Below are positions 22,201 to 37,200 of a stretch of DNA of 64,000 nt, one piece after another; positions within the stretch are counted from its first letter, which is position 1; each line of letters begins with the position of its first letter. The notes under the pieces are model-generated. The model saw only the letters and a program-made list of their open reading frames with translations, was not told the DNA's origin and ran no database searches. Source of the stretch: Neelides folsomi (lineage: Eukaryota > Arthropoda > Collembola > Neelipleona > Neelidae); the NCBI GenBank assembly GCA_034687125.1, contig JAQGBZ010000232.1, positions 1 to 64,000 on the forward strand. The letters run 5' to 3'. A program made the position numbers and the translations under genes.

Positions 22201-25200
22201 TGGGAATCCGACTTTTGCTTGTTTTTCGTCATTCGCCATAAAAGCGGACCTTCGAAAATCAATCGATGCTTCGTAAAGTCCAAATTCTGAAAATATCAAT
22301 TAATATTTTTAGCTTTAATGACAATTAATGAATACCATAAGTTGCGAGATGAATTTTTAACTATTTTATTATTTACGTTAACGGTTAATTTTAATTAAAT
22401 AATATTAAAATTAACGGCTTAATTCAATTTTAAATAATTGTAATAATTACAAAATTTTAATATTGAATCAATTAAAATTCAATTATTTAATTAGTATTAA
22501 TAATAATTAATTTTAATTTACCCTTAGTTCCACAAGTTCTGATTTTTCTTGGATTTTGTCTAATGACTGTTTGTCAAGTTTGCTCTGGATGTTGAAGAGT
22601 CTTTGATTGTCTTCTGCCTCTTTCTTGGCCTGATTCACCGTGTTGAGAATTTCCTTACTCATTTCCACAGCCCTTTGGATGTTTTTGTACTCGGGGGAAT
22701 CGCGTGCCGTGCAAGTCCAAAGGTTCTCAAACAACAGCGGATATTTGGTGAGCCTCTGCATTGCCATTGGAATCATATCACTGATTTGGAGTCGACGACA
22801 GACGCTTTCCGCCTCCGCCTCCACGAGGAATGCATGGAATTTTTGATCTTTTCGACGACGTTCTTTCAATGCCTCAAGGCCTATTTGTTGTCGGGAGCAA
22901 AATGTCGCTGCGGCTCTTTTGAAAGTTTCACCCTTTTCACCATCAAACTAAAATTAAAATTAAAATTTTATTATTGACAAAATCATTAACAAATTAACAG
23001 TTTGATTTCCGTTTTCGCTTAAAGTTAAAGCTTCTCATAACACTTTAATATTTAAGTATTTAATCATCATAATGTTAACTGATTTAATTTAAAATAATTA
23101 AATTAAGATTAAAATTGGTTAAATTAAGATTAAAATTGGTTATAAAGTAGAAGAGAATGTAAAAAATAAATTAAAACCACGTGTATGGATTTGAAAAGAA
23201 CATTGGTCCATAAAATGAAATTGGTTTATGGGGGTTTGTGTGAGGTGTTTGTATTGAATTTGGTGGTAATTGGGGAATTACCATTTCCAGGAGCACCGAT
23301 CCAATATCACCAACGAGGGGGCTTTCAGCCCTTTTCTTTTTCAGAGCCACATTGAATTGGGCGTGGATGTCGAGCATTTCCTCCAAATTGGCAAAGATGG
23401 TTTCAATGAGACTCTCCTGGAGAAGCTTTTGCTGTCGAATCCGGTGGTGAAACAAGTTATTGATGATCCGCAAATTCTTCACGTGGGACCGCTCCGTGTG
23501 GAAGAGTTCTGGTAAAAAAAGAAGATCCCATTAAATTCCCCATTTCTTTCCCTTTCCTAATAAAAATACTTTTTTTTCATCAATGGGATTATTATTATTA
23601 GCCCGGTAAATCAAATCAACAACCGCGAACTTCCTCCCCCGAACTAACCCGGAAAGAAAACATGATGAGATAAATGAGCAGACAAAAGTTCCGATTAGGA
23701 GGAAATGAGAAGGAAAAATGAAAAATGAGAAACAGACGCCTTCGAGCAAAATTCCAAAATCTCATTTATAAAATTGATAAGCCAAAATCTCAAATCCCAA
23801 TATTACTGCATGAATAAAAGCAATTGCAAAAATATTCAAATTAAATAATAATTGCAAAAATGTTGACATTAAATAAAAGTATTTGAAAATGTGTTCACAT
23901 TAAATAAAAAAGTAATTGAAAAAATAATCCAATGAAAGCCAGATAAAGAAAATTTAAATAAATATATTAAATATTAAAAAGAATTAACTTTCAATAGATT
24001 TGAACATTTCTCCCATGATTAATTTTCTATTACCTAAAAATAAGTAGGTAAGATATTAATTACCATTTAGAACTTCTTGTCTTTTCTTCTCAAGCCGATG
24101 AAGTGAGGCGAGAGTTTCCTCGGGGACATTTCTTGTCCAATCCGGTGGATCTTGCTCAATCTCAATATCACTGTCGCCGTCCCATCCAGCATAAGTGGCC
24201 CGAAAGGACTCTGACAATCCGCCCGCTCCGATTTCAGGAGTTTCTGAACTTCGTCCGGGGAGCGAAGAGGACGAATGGTTTGAAGGGACAACAAGCTCTT
24301 GAGATGTGCTTGGACTATCAACCATCCTATTAAAAAATAATTAAACATATTAAATACAATCTAAAATAATTAACTAAACAACTATTTAAATAACCCTACA
24401 ATTATTACTTCAATTTAATTCCATTGAAGCTTAAAATTAATTTAATGAATTATTAATATTGATAATAATCGATAAATTACCTTCCGGATAAGCTGGAATT
24501 GGACGAGCTTCCAGAATTATTTGCATCATTCAACCTGCGCTCGAGATCGACATCACTATAAACACGAAAAAATCAATAAAAACCCGATACTTCCAATTAA
24601 GCCCAATTACACCACGAATATCAATTCATATATGAAAATGCCAATTTAATTATACCCCTAATCCCAATCAAATGCATATCTTGAGTAATAAATGAAATTG
24701 GAACATGTTTGAAAATAATTGTTCATAACTACGCCGTAGAGGGAAATGTGGGTCGAAAATGAATCGTAATTTGAAGCCTAAAACAACAAAATGTCAATTT
24801 GTGATGGGATAAATTTTGTCCTCCCCAAACTCGGCGTGTCTCCTTTACATTATTTGCCATTTGTCAATATGAAACGGGTTCTTTTCATCCCGTTGATTTG
24901 GGAAAATGGGAAAATGAATATCATCGGACCCATCAAGTCTTATTACTTTCTCCCACCACACACGCGGAGTGGAAAACGGGAAAACAAAGGAAGTTGGTCA
25001 ACGACCGCCCCTATCTTTTCATCTCCCAAATGACCAGGAAAAAACCCGGGACTTTTCATTCCACCTTCTTTTTAACCATTTTACCACAGGAAAAAAACTC
25101 AGGAAAAAAACCCAGAAATAAAACCCAGGAAAAAAACCCATCAAGCCAATGAGAAATCCTGAAGAAAATGACGAAGAAACTTCAAAAAATCGTTTTTGAA

Positions 25201-28200
25201 CCAATTAGACCATTTTATATCCATTATCGCATTAATATATCAAACTATCATTATCATTATTCTTCATTATTAATATAACCTTTTATACAATATATAAACC
25301 TCTGTATATATAAATGATATATTTAAGAGTAATAAAGTTATCTGTAAATATAAGAAAAAATAATCGGGTCAACCCATCCCAGATGTCAGAAGGGGAAAAA
25401 GGCGTAAAAGGTAAAGAGTTTGAGCGACACTTTTGGCCATTATGATATTGAGAGTTTCATGAGAGGAATCATGACATCGGTAATATTTGAAATGGGGATA
25501 AAAGTGGAACAGCCGCCTTTAGGTCATTAAAAGCTAAGGAATCAATTCCATCAATTCCATTTCATGCTCCAAATCATCAACAAGGAACATTTGAAAGAAA
25601 ACTGAGGAAATGACACTTAAGGATTTCATAAAGATCTTTTTTATAATATTACTTAAAATCATTTCCTATACATTTCGTATATATCAATTTTCTTATTTCT
25701 ATCAATTTTTTCATTCCTATCAATTTCTTCATTTATATCATTTTCTTCATTTCTATCATTTTTTCACACCATTATAACTTTTATATTCATAATAATGATC
25801 AAAATGGCAAAGTTAAAATTCTCTCCGATTTTATTTATCGGAGCATAAAAAAAGTAAAGGATCAAAAAGACTATCACAATCCATCTCTTCCCATTTTTAT
25901 CATCCTATATTTATCTTTTCGGATTATTGTCAAATCTTTGGAGTCAACAACAAACTCAACAAATTGGCTTCACAATAGAAGAAGCAGGAAGGAAAAAATA
26001 TTTAAAAAAGCTCAGCCAGAAAATTCTAACAACTAATAGTAAATGGGGGAAAATTCCGAGAATCGATGAAAAATTAAAGGTTTGATGGCCATCAAAAGTG
26101 ATAAATTAAAGTTAAGTGAGGTGGAAGTTAAAAATGAGATTTAATGAGATGAAAAACTGTTACGAATTTTTTGGAACACAACTCATAGCAAAACACACAT
26201 ACATAATACATAGTATTAGTATCTTAAATTAAAAAAATTATAATTATATAAAAAGATCTCATATACCAAACGAAGATTTCATATACAAAAACATGTTTAA
26301 AATTGTTAAAAACCGTGAAATATCTCATGGAAAAGTTCCTATCAAATAACTAGATATTTGAAGATACGCTGTATTTAATATTTGTATTGAGTTGTGGGTC
26401 AAAAGGGTCGAATTGGTTTTGGATGTAAAGGATCAACAAACCATCCGTCAGGCTAATAATGTTGTATAAACACAACCCATTAAACAACCCATGATCATTC
26501 CTCACATTCGCTCCCACACTCTTCCCCATCACAAGATCTCTCAATAGATGATTTCTACATCATAGCAAAAGTCTCCATAGCCAAAATCTTCATAGCCAAA
26601 ATCTCCATAGCCAATCACCATACAAATCTCCGTAAAGATGTTCTCTAAAATTCCCTATCTTTTTCTTATTATCAAGATGGGTTGTGAGTCAAAAGCATAT
26701 TTCACTCTCTCCATTAGTTCATCCATTATAATCCATCCATCTACATAAATCAACCCTTTTACCTTTCCCACCACCAAACCTTAAAAACCATTAAGATACC
26801 ATTTTTAAACCATTTTCCCAGAAATCGATAAAAAAACTCGGTCGATTTTAAATTTAAAACTTCTATTATAAATTGTAATTCTTAGAAAATATACAGATCA
26901 TTCTCATAAAATTTTCTGAAATTCTTTAAATAAATAATTAAACGTAGTTTAAATTGATATTATTTAAATTATTTTTTAAATTAACACTGAAAATATCCCG
27001 GGAAATTTTTAATATTTTAATATATTATTAAAATATATGTTATACTATAAGAAAATTGAAGAAAAACTCCATTTAATGTCATATTTTTGTGAAGGGAGAT
27101 AAGAAAGTGAAAAGTATAGAAATTTTTGTGTAAATCCCTTGAGATTCGCATTATCTTCCTTTCATTTCCTTCCCCCTTCCTCTCCTTCTCCCCTAAAGCT
27201 ATTGAAATAGTAAAAGAGATAATTCCATAGCCAAAGCTTCTATTTCTAAAGCTCATGATTCAGTTGGGGGAGAAAGCGAAGAACAAAAAATGATCTTCTT
27301 AAAGACCCAAAAGGTGAGAAAGAGAATTGTAAAGAAAAGCTCTTTTTTTATTTCCCTTCTTCGCTTCCTCTGAAGGCGTAAAGCTTTGGTGTTGATGTGC
27401 GGGAGGATTAAGGAACCAACAGTCGACCTCCCATAAATCTCACCGATATATTCAAATATTCATTTCCCCCATCCTTCTCAAATTCACCAAATTCCTCTAC
27501 ACAATTCTTAACACCATCCTACTAATAATATTCTCAAGCCCATTTGAGATCCAAAGGAGATAAATACTTTCCAGTTACAAAACTTCGGAAATTCCAAAAC
27601 TTCTCCGAAGCTCTTTTTATGTTCTCAGAAGATCCGAATCATAAATTCGGATAAAATAAATCCTGCTTTGACTTCTCATTTCATTTCTCAAAAAACTTAA
27701 ATGATATTTTCCAAAATGTTCATTTTAATATCATAATCAAATTCCATTTCATTTCATAAATCTGAATATCAAACCAGAGACAACAATGCAGAGGAGTCTT
27801 GGGTGGATTCTAATAACTAAAAAACGTAATATTTTAATTATAAAATAATAATAAAATTATTAAAACGGAAAAAATAATTAAATTTTAATTAAAATATTAA
27901 AGGATAGGAAAATAGTGAAAATGAAAAAAAGTGAAAATAATTAAAGTATTTAAATTTAATTTAATAAATGATTATAATTTGTTTTGAGTGATTGTATATG
28001 AGTATTTTGTATTTAGTTGAGAGGTACATAATAAATCCATTTGGAGTGATTAAACCTCGTCTGTGACGATAAGAGAGACTGGAGCCGGTGAGATATATTT
28101 TTATAAGATGGAGATGAGCCAAGGCGCCACCGTCCTTCGCTGGCTTCAGCTCAGATAAGATGACTTATCTTCATCTTTGCATAATCCAACTCCTAATGCC

Positions 28201-31200
28201 CGGGGTCCTCACAAAACCAACCTCTACGTATTTGCGGACAAATCTCCATTTAAAAACTACACCTAACTTATTTCACTATTTCATATCCAATCGGGCCAAT
28301 CCCAATGTGTACTCATCTTATTCGTAAAAAAACTATAAAAATCTTATTCTATACCATATACTGTACTCTCCTTATTTATAAAAATCAAATCCTATCCAAT
28401 ATAAAAACCACATATACAAATTTAAATAAGAACTACATGTAAAAGAATTCATATAAAAGCCAAATCTTATAAAAGCTAATCTTATAAAGGCCAATCATAT
28501 AAAAACCAAAAATCTTAAAATCCAAAATCTTCAAAAATTCAAATCTCCACTTTTAACATTATGTAGAATGTAGAATCATAAACCTGTGCTAAATATTAAG
28601 TATAAGGGTTAAATATAAAGAAAAAGATATAAAAAGTTCATCAAGACATCGATTCTCGATTCACGGAAATGTCTTTAGAAGTTAATGAGGCGCGGGAATT
28701 TAAATTCAGATGCGAATCTTTAAAACATAACAAAAAGGTGACATTAAGACGCGAGAAGGTCAATAAAGGCCTTGTGGGATTTTGAAGAGTTGTTTAAAAT
28801 TGGAGCCCATTAAGGAATCCCCCTTAGGTAGGGGAAGATGAGAGAAAATGAGGGAAGATGAGCCATTAGGAGAAACAATGAAGATGAAACTTTTCCTCAG
28901 CTACTCCAAAACCATAAAACTCCTCGTTCTCTCCCATCATTAAAGGAATTCTCTCACAGCCGCCCAATCAGCCCAAATGAACAAAATGAACCTCCTTAAT
29001 TTCCCCATTAAACGCGATACCTAAAAATGATCTTTCACACTGTTACAAATTCAATTCGCACAAAGAAATGTGAAAAAAATGAAATTCATTTTAACAAACT
29101 TATTTTCAATTAAAATAATAATTTTTCATTATAAATAACTTTTTAACAAATATCAAAAACTTCAAATACATATATGCATTATTTTTCATGATATGACCAA
29201 ATTAATAGTATTTACAAAAAATTCAACAGTTAAAGTAAACTAAATTTTTATTTAATTAAATGTATTTTAAAATTCCAATTCGGCTTACAGAAAATTAATT
29301 TAAGGCTGATTCATTGTTAAATCAATATTGAAAGTTTAAAAAAGAGAATTGGACCAAAGTGAAAGCGATTCCTAGAAAATGCACCGAATGGTGAAAAATG
29401 ACAATTTCGCAAGTTGAGTAAATTAAAATAGAACTCCTCCATGGTGGAGGTTTAAGAAGTGAAAATGTCCGCCTCCGCTCTTTTCGCCTCCTGTTTCACA
29501 AAGTGCAAGATGTAGGAATGAATTGAAATGAATCCAGTGGAGCCAAAAGGGAAACTCAAATGGAAATGGATGCACATTATTCCCTATTCTATTTTTCTAA
29601 CTCCATATTATTACTTTTTCCATTCCTGTACATATCCTTAAGAATATCCAAAATCTTCAATACTTATAAAAACTTCTAATATACCTACAATACATAACTG
29701 TATATATTACTTACAAGATAGACGTTAGATGTACATAATGTAATAATAAGGTAAATAAGAAATGGCCATTATGATGTTCTCAATTATCCTTTGGCATAAC
29801 AAAGCCATTGGCATTAGGAGGAAAAAACTTCCCCGCACACGTTGGAAACATTGGGAAATGTAAAGTTGAATCGTGGAGGAACTGTCGAGAGAGAATTGGC
29901 GCTTCTGGGCGAGGAAGAAAAGGAAGAAAGAAGAAGCTGGAAGCGAAGTGTATTTCCGGACAGTAAGGAAATGTTAATGGGCCGACCCACACGCCCAAAA
30001 CACAATCCATAATAAATACAGATGGATTTCTTTGTCGCCCATTCCTCCATAATAAATACGCCAAGGTTAAGAATAACTTTTAGCATAAGCCAAAAACACA
30101 AAGAAAACCTTCATTACCCAAAACGCAATTTCAAAACTAAAAAACCCATTATTAAATTTTTAAGACTATTCTTAATCTTAAAATAAATTTAATAATAAAC
30201 TTAAGTAATTAATTGTAAGTTATGATAGCGTTTATTGATCTAACAATATTAAATTCATTAATTGTAATAATAAAATTTTAATTAAATAATGTAATCAAAG
30301 TTTAGCTTTTTAATAATTTTCTAATACTTTAAAGTTACTGTGAAATAACATTATTGTAAAATGTTTAAAAATGGAGTGAATGATGAAAAATGATGCTTTG
30401 TTCAAGTGGATTTAAATAAAGGATTGTCGTTTTTCGGTTGATGATAATAAATGGAAGTAATGACCTTTCCGAGAGACATCTAATTCTGTCGGAGGAGGAG
30501 ATGGCCTCATCTGCCTCACCGGTCGTATCCATCTTGGTCTGCAGAGCCATTCAACACCAAAACTCCTACACACTCCACGACAACTCCAATAGATCCAACC
30601 ACCACAACAAGGACAATCTTCACTCAACTCCAAAAAGTGTCTGATTTCCAAAACTCATTCCCAACATACGGAAATTCCGTCAAAATCCTTAATAATCCAA
30701 ATTCTCAATAATCCAAATCCCCAACGATCCAAACCCTCAATAATCCAAATCTCCAACGATCCAAATCCGCAACAATTAAAATCCTCCAAAATTAAACAAT
30801 CACAGAAAAATCAGCGTAAATTCTTTAACTGTAACTTTCCTGAACAAATTCCAAAAAATATCCAAGAGCCCAAAATCTCACAATTGGTCCAATTTTGAAT
30901 TTTTGCAATTTTTTTAAAATTTTGCACAATTTTTAGCAATTTGCACTTTAGCAAGTTTGTAATTTTGTGATTTAATGTTAATTAAGATTGTTAAAGGTAT
31001 GGGATTGGTTGAAAAGAATTTAGGGCGTGAGGTGACCGACGCGACTGGAACCAACGGAATGGGGAAAAGACAGAAGAAGAACAAATTTATATTTCTTTCT
31101 CCTCTGTGGTGTGGAGAGATTTTCGGGGTTCGCCCTCCCCTGGGTTTCATTTCCCTTTCGGTTCGGGGAAGTTCATTGAGAGATTCGCCATGTGCTGTTC

Positions 31201-34200
31201 TATTTCCCTCCACCACTCATCCATGGGAGTTGAGTAGGCGAATATTAAAAGGTGGGACGGCGCCATCGAAGCCCGCCACCTCCAACATATTCATTACATA
31301 ATCACGAGAAATGATATTGACTCTGCCATTAAAACACCAATTGGCCCTTGTGTAACTATTGGATCAAAAAATGTCTAATTTTATGCTCCTGTCTTTCGCC
31401 CGACTCCTACACCCAACAAAACATACCCGGGGAAAGAAACTCGGAGCCGTTCTCGTCGTCTCCTCGCTTTTTTAATAATAAAAACTAAATTTCCAGACAC
31501 GCCCACTTTTATATAAATACATAAATTCATATTCCCTTACAAACTTTAATATAAAATATATAATTTAAATAATCCCATACTTCATATATTACTTATACAT
31601 TACCATATAAATAAATATATACAGTATAATACAGTAATAGCTATACATAGTACAGTACGGTATTATTATTATAAGAAGAATTTCATTCCCAAATGTAAAG
31701 GTAAGAATTTTAATGCAAAAGAAAGATAATTCATAAATTCATATGATGCAAATGATTTTGAACAAAAATGATGAAAAAAGGGCGAAACATGAAAAAGAAG
31801 GAAATTGCAAATGGGAATGAAATTAGGAAAATCTCGCCCTTTTCCTTTTCTTTCCTTCCCTTTGGGGTATTTGACTCAAATGAGGCTTTGTGAAAGAAAT
31901 GAAATGAAGTTGATTGGAGAAACATCGGAAGTGAATTTGGATTTTTATGAAGAACAATAAAAAAAAGAACCAAGTTACGTTTTTTTCCCACAGGGAAGAT
32001 GTCTGCATAACTTTCTCCTTTCTCTTCGCCCACTCGGCATAATAATATTTATCACTCCCGAGAAATGTTCTTTAAGCCAAAGGTATTTAAGGAGGAAAGG
32101 TGAGTCACATCCGTGGGACAAAACTAATTTAATCCCAACTTTAATCCGAAAAAGAAGAGCACAACTTCCCAGAATTTCATCAACATTCTCCTTTTATCTC
32201 TTCATTCCCTTGATCCAACTCAATTTTTTACCATTCATACAATTCTTCAAATCAGACAATTTTTTTAACAATTGTATCCAATTTTATATTCAATTTATTC
32301 CCTATTCTAATAATTTTTATATCAAAAGATAAAATTCAAAGAAAACATTCGAAAAATACGAAAATAAAATGAATCAAAAATGATAAAAAATGAATCAGAA
32401 ATTTGTAAAAAAACAGATTGTAAAAAATACTTTCTTTAATAATAATAAACCGCTACGCAATAAGTTCGTGCCGTGAGGAATAATGAACTTAAGATGCTAA
32501 ATGGTGGTATTACAATTTTATAATTAGTTTAACTTTACGACTCATTATCTTGAGCTCAAAATGGACAATTTAGATTTTGAAAAACCATCATCAATTTGCG
32601 AATTGCCCTCATTCAGTTGAGAAGATCCGGACTTTCGATATCATATTTTCACTCACCACGGCACGAACTTATTGCGTAGCGATTTATGTAAATAAAGAAT
32701 TTCTTGCAAAAAATCAGAAAAAATCTCAAATGTGTGAAACATCCCTTAAATTGCATCAAACTTATAAATCAGAAAAAATACGCCAAATCAAATAAATAAA
32801 ATTTGTTAATATTTTAATCAAAATCAATATTACATTTAGAGTAGCTTTGAATGTTTTAAGAGATTTAAAAACCTCAACTATAAAATGAAAATGATTTATA
32901 AAAAGAGACAAATGAATATTGAGGATCTTCCTTTGACATTTGAGGGCAGGGGAAGATAATTCAAAAATTCCAATTGGCTTCACGTCCCTTCATATCACAA
33001 ATGGAATTTCGTCCATAAAATGGTTTTCATGGGAAAGAAGAAGGGAAGACCTGAAGGGAATTAATTCATCAGGACCTGCGTCGCGTCTCGAGACCTTTCA
33101 AAGTTCTTTTATAAAAGACCGGAGCCAGTTGATGATGTGGGAGAGCAGAAGGCCCCTGACAACCTGGCGCCGCCCGCCCCGAAAACCATCCAAAAGAAAT
33201 GAGCCATTGTGCACTTCGCGGCCTTTACAATCCTCCCATTAATTCTCATACAAATTCCCATACAAATACCCGGACAAATTCTCTTTACAGATTCTCTTTA
33301 CAAATATACCCGAACCAATTGGCATATAAATCCACTGGCAAATTCCCTCGGTCAATTCCGCTCGGTTCAATTCGATCCGCTAATTCGTTTATTTCACTAA
33401 TTACTCATCTCGTCTTCTCCTTCTATTTCAACCCAATTTCTCAAATTTCTTCACAGCCCTAATTGTTTCTTCTCAAAATTTTCATTAATACTGTCAAATC
33501 GAATTAAATCTTGTTAAATTCCAAAATTCCAACTTCATTTACAACATCAATTAATTTCCTCCAATTAAACTTTTCATTATTTTCCATTATTTTCCACAAG
33601 TTGAGAAGTTTGAGAAAATCCTCATACTCATATGTGTGGAACATTATTTGAAACATTTGAAACAAAGTGAAAAACAAAGTGAAACAAAGTCAAATAATTG
33701 CCAAATCAAAAGCAAAACTAAACAATTGATTGCAAAATTGTTTGAATAAGAAAACTCCTTTTGTCTCTTATATTATTATAAGTAAACTAAACTCTCAAAC
33801 TCTAAAATTCTCCGTAATTCAGCCAATTGAATTAATTACAAAAAGAAACTTCCCTTTAACATGGGAAATATATACAAAATGTACATATAAATGAATATGG
33901 AAAATTGTATGTTAATGCTTTTCTATTATTAAAATACTTTGTTCTCCAACATCATCACATCCTAATTAACGTCGAATTGAAATGGATGAAAATCCTTGAA
34001 GCTTTTCACATTTAAAATGTACAAATCTGTGAAGTGAAAATGAGTCTTTTGTGTCGCAATCCTTTATTGCTTTGTTAAATTACATTGCCCATCTTTTAAT
34101 TGAACTTCCGAGTCTCTTTAACATTCGGCATCGCCGCATCGTACATTCATTTCGTCTTATATTCATTTGGTTGCAACCAAGTTAAATTGCCAATTAGTCT

Positions 34201-37200
34201 TAATTAAGAAATAAGATGCAAAGATGCCGAGGAGATATTTCCCATTATCAATGACTTATTATTCCTTTTCTCTAAATATCTCTTTCTTATGACATTGGTT
34301 TAGATGCAATTGCAGGGCGCATATGAAAGTGTGCATTGGACAGAATTCCCATAATTCAAAATAATGGATAATTTACCTTGACTTAGAAGGTGGGAGATTT
34401 GGATCGCTGTGCTTTCTCCTCTCCTTTGGCTTCTGCTATAAAATTAAAAATATAAAATTAAAACTTGGACAAAACCACAAATAAAAATCCCCATTAAATT
34501 CCTAATAAAATTCACAATAAAATTCCTAATAAAATTCAACAAAAATCCTCTTGTTATAATCTTACATATTTAATATGATACAGAGCTGATCATTGTTAAT
34601 AATAAAATACTAATAATATAACATGTGCTCATTCTCAGTAAGTTCGTGGCCCTTTAAATCATCAATAAAAATTCAAACTTATTAAAAAGCTCATTCATAA
34701 AAAAGAATATATTTTAAAATTAAAATTGAACATGAGACAGAATGAGCAAGCTTTGAGTCAACATAAGTGAATAAGTGAAAAGAAGAGGTGTGTGAAGATT
34801 TCTAAGTTTGATTAAAACTCATTTCCTGTGTGAGAACAAGAAGCTCATTATGAAATGAAAATTTACCTTTTGACTCCCACCCTCTTTGCAGCTCTCAGAT
34901 CGACCCACGGGGTTCGAAGGTTTCAGCACACTAAAATTATTAAAAAAATAATAAAATTTCAATTATCAATTTAATATTAATTATTTTAATTAATTTAGAT
35001 AAATTTAATATTAATTAATTTATCTGACTATAATAGTAAATTAAAATCTCTGACTAATTTTGAATCTGAAACTGGATTTTGGATCTTTAGATCTTGACCT
35101 ATAATGTAATGAAGAGAGCAAACCACAGTCCAAATTATATCTTTTACACAAAGTGTGATGCTGACATGGAACTTTACCAACTCTGATGAGATCTCCTGTA
35201 GACCCAACATAGGATCGCCACATTCTCTGTCTCATTTAACAAACTTAGAATTTATTTATCCCCAGAAGGAAACAATTAGGGAAATGAAGGAGGAAACCTC
35301 AAAATATGGATAAAACCTTGTGACCGCTGGCTAAAGAAGGAAAATTAATAAATTTCATTCCCTTATTAAATTTCCCTTTATCATACTTCTAAATTCCAAT
35401 TACTCGGCTCACCAAATGGTATAATAAAATTAAATAGGCTAAACATCCAATTATTTCTCTTTCAGCTATTTCTTTATACAAATTCAATAAAGATCTGTAA
35501 ATTGACAATTGTAATTTTTAATCTATCAATATCAAATGCGCCTAGAAGACGAAATTATATGCGCCTAGAAGACGAAATTATTACACTAATAAAATTATTG
35601 TTTCAATTAAAAAGAAAGAAATTTTTAATTTATATTTTTGGCATTTCAGATTTATAAAATTTTAGCTACAAAATATTAAATACACAAGCTATTGCATATA
35701 CACTAACTACCTATCGCTTTTACAATATTTAACATACACATTATGTACATACAAGTACTACAAGACTGCACTTTAAGTATTAATAAAAATGATTTGTATA
35801 AATAATTGTTACGATCTTAAATTTTCAAATGTCATTAAAATTCTCATTCTACAATACAAGAGAAAAATGCTGATTCGTCATTTAGTTAAGAGATAAAAAG
35901 AAAAACGATAAAAAGTAATGAGGAATCTTCAAGTGTGAATCTTGTCGTTTTTCATTATCGGTGACTCGTCTTTGATCAAACAGTGACAGTTAAAGATGTT
36001 AAAGAGACGTTAAAGTTCATGACCTTCTTGATAAAATAAAATTTCAAATATCTCCAACACCAATAGGATTCTTTGAACTTTTACATCATGTAAATACATA
36101 CATTTACATATCATACAAATTACAAGTGCCATCCAATGTCATCGAATATGTTTCTAAATATTATCTTTATAATTATACACAGTAGTTATCTGTAGTTATG
36201 TACATGTACATATACATATTATACATATTTAATACACGAACCTTCCTAAAGCATTCCTCATCAATTCTTGACATTGTAAATAATGTTTGTTAATTGATGT
36301 AGGTTAATCATCCGCTTCTTGGAATAATAACAATATTAATTAACCCATCCCCCCTGAGACCTTTTGTCTCTCATGGGAAGTGAAGCATTTTCCCGTTATT
36401 AAATATATTCAAGTTAGTCGAAATAATACTCACGCCATTAGAAATAAAATGGATAATTTTCTTATTACTTCCCCCTTTACAATGTAAATGATATGTTGAC
36501 AAAATACAGTTTCATGAATAATGTAAACTTATCCATTGCCCTCAATCTCTATAAAATCAATATTATTAAGCTACTCCTACTCCTTATATTAATATAAGAA
36601 CAAGATAGCCTACAAATTACAGAAAGATATGAAAATATATGAATGCATACCGTTACATATATCCAAACTGACAACAGTCAAGGAATAAAGTTGAGAAGTT
36701 GGATATCAAAAAGTATGAGCAATTACTTTATAAATATTGTAATATACAGAAAGCTATACTTGCCAGTAATTATACTGGAGTGGATATATTGTAAAGTAAG
36801 CCAAAGTCATGTCTCAGTTTGTCTCTTATTAACTGATACATAAATAAATATTGTCTGAATGACAATCCTCCTGTCAGACAATTGATATTCCATACTTAAC
36901 TTTAAGTCTCATCAATTTTCACATAATCCTCCAATAGACAAAACAAATATAATATTATACACAATACACAGACAACTACAAAATGAGCAAATATGTAATA
37001 CAATACTTAAAGTAATTACTTTCATACATAAATAAATATTATAGTCGTATATTTTACTATCCTTGATACGTAGTGACTAAAATGTGTCCAAAATCTAGAC
37101 AAAATGGTACAATATGTTCCATGATACAATATGGCCATATTTCATATATTTTCATATATTTACTAAATACATATTATTGCCAATTTCTCCTCCTCTTACT

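Larger units (their letters stand above)
24556..34376. other. 9.8-kb intron of the RhoGEF2-like gene
   Basis: AT-rich intron. It holds minisatellites at 25678-25768 and 30689-30785, a GATA/octamer-like cluster near 28085-28200, GC-richer islands near 31020-31280 and 33060-33230, and a small mariner-type element at 32448-32684. No further exon is supported. Confidence 0.6.

Noticed and set aside
30975-31301. 108-codon plus-strand open frame
   Set aside because: No similarity recognised and no splice or promoter context; likely a chance frame in a GC-richer block.
34625-34765. Possible second mariner-type MITE (TGCTCATTCTCAGTAAGTTC at left, GAATGAGCA at right)
   Set aside because: Only about 10-12 bp of inverted match and no clear TA borders.
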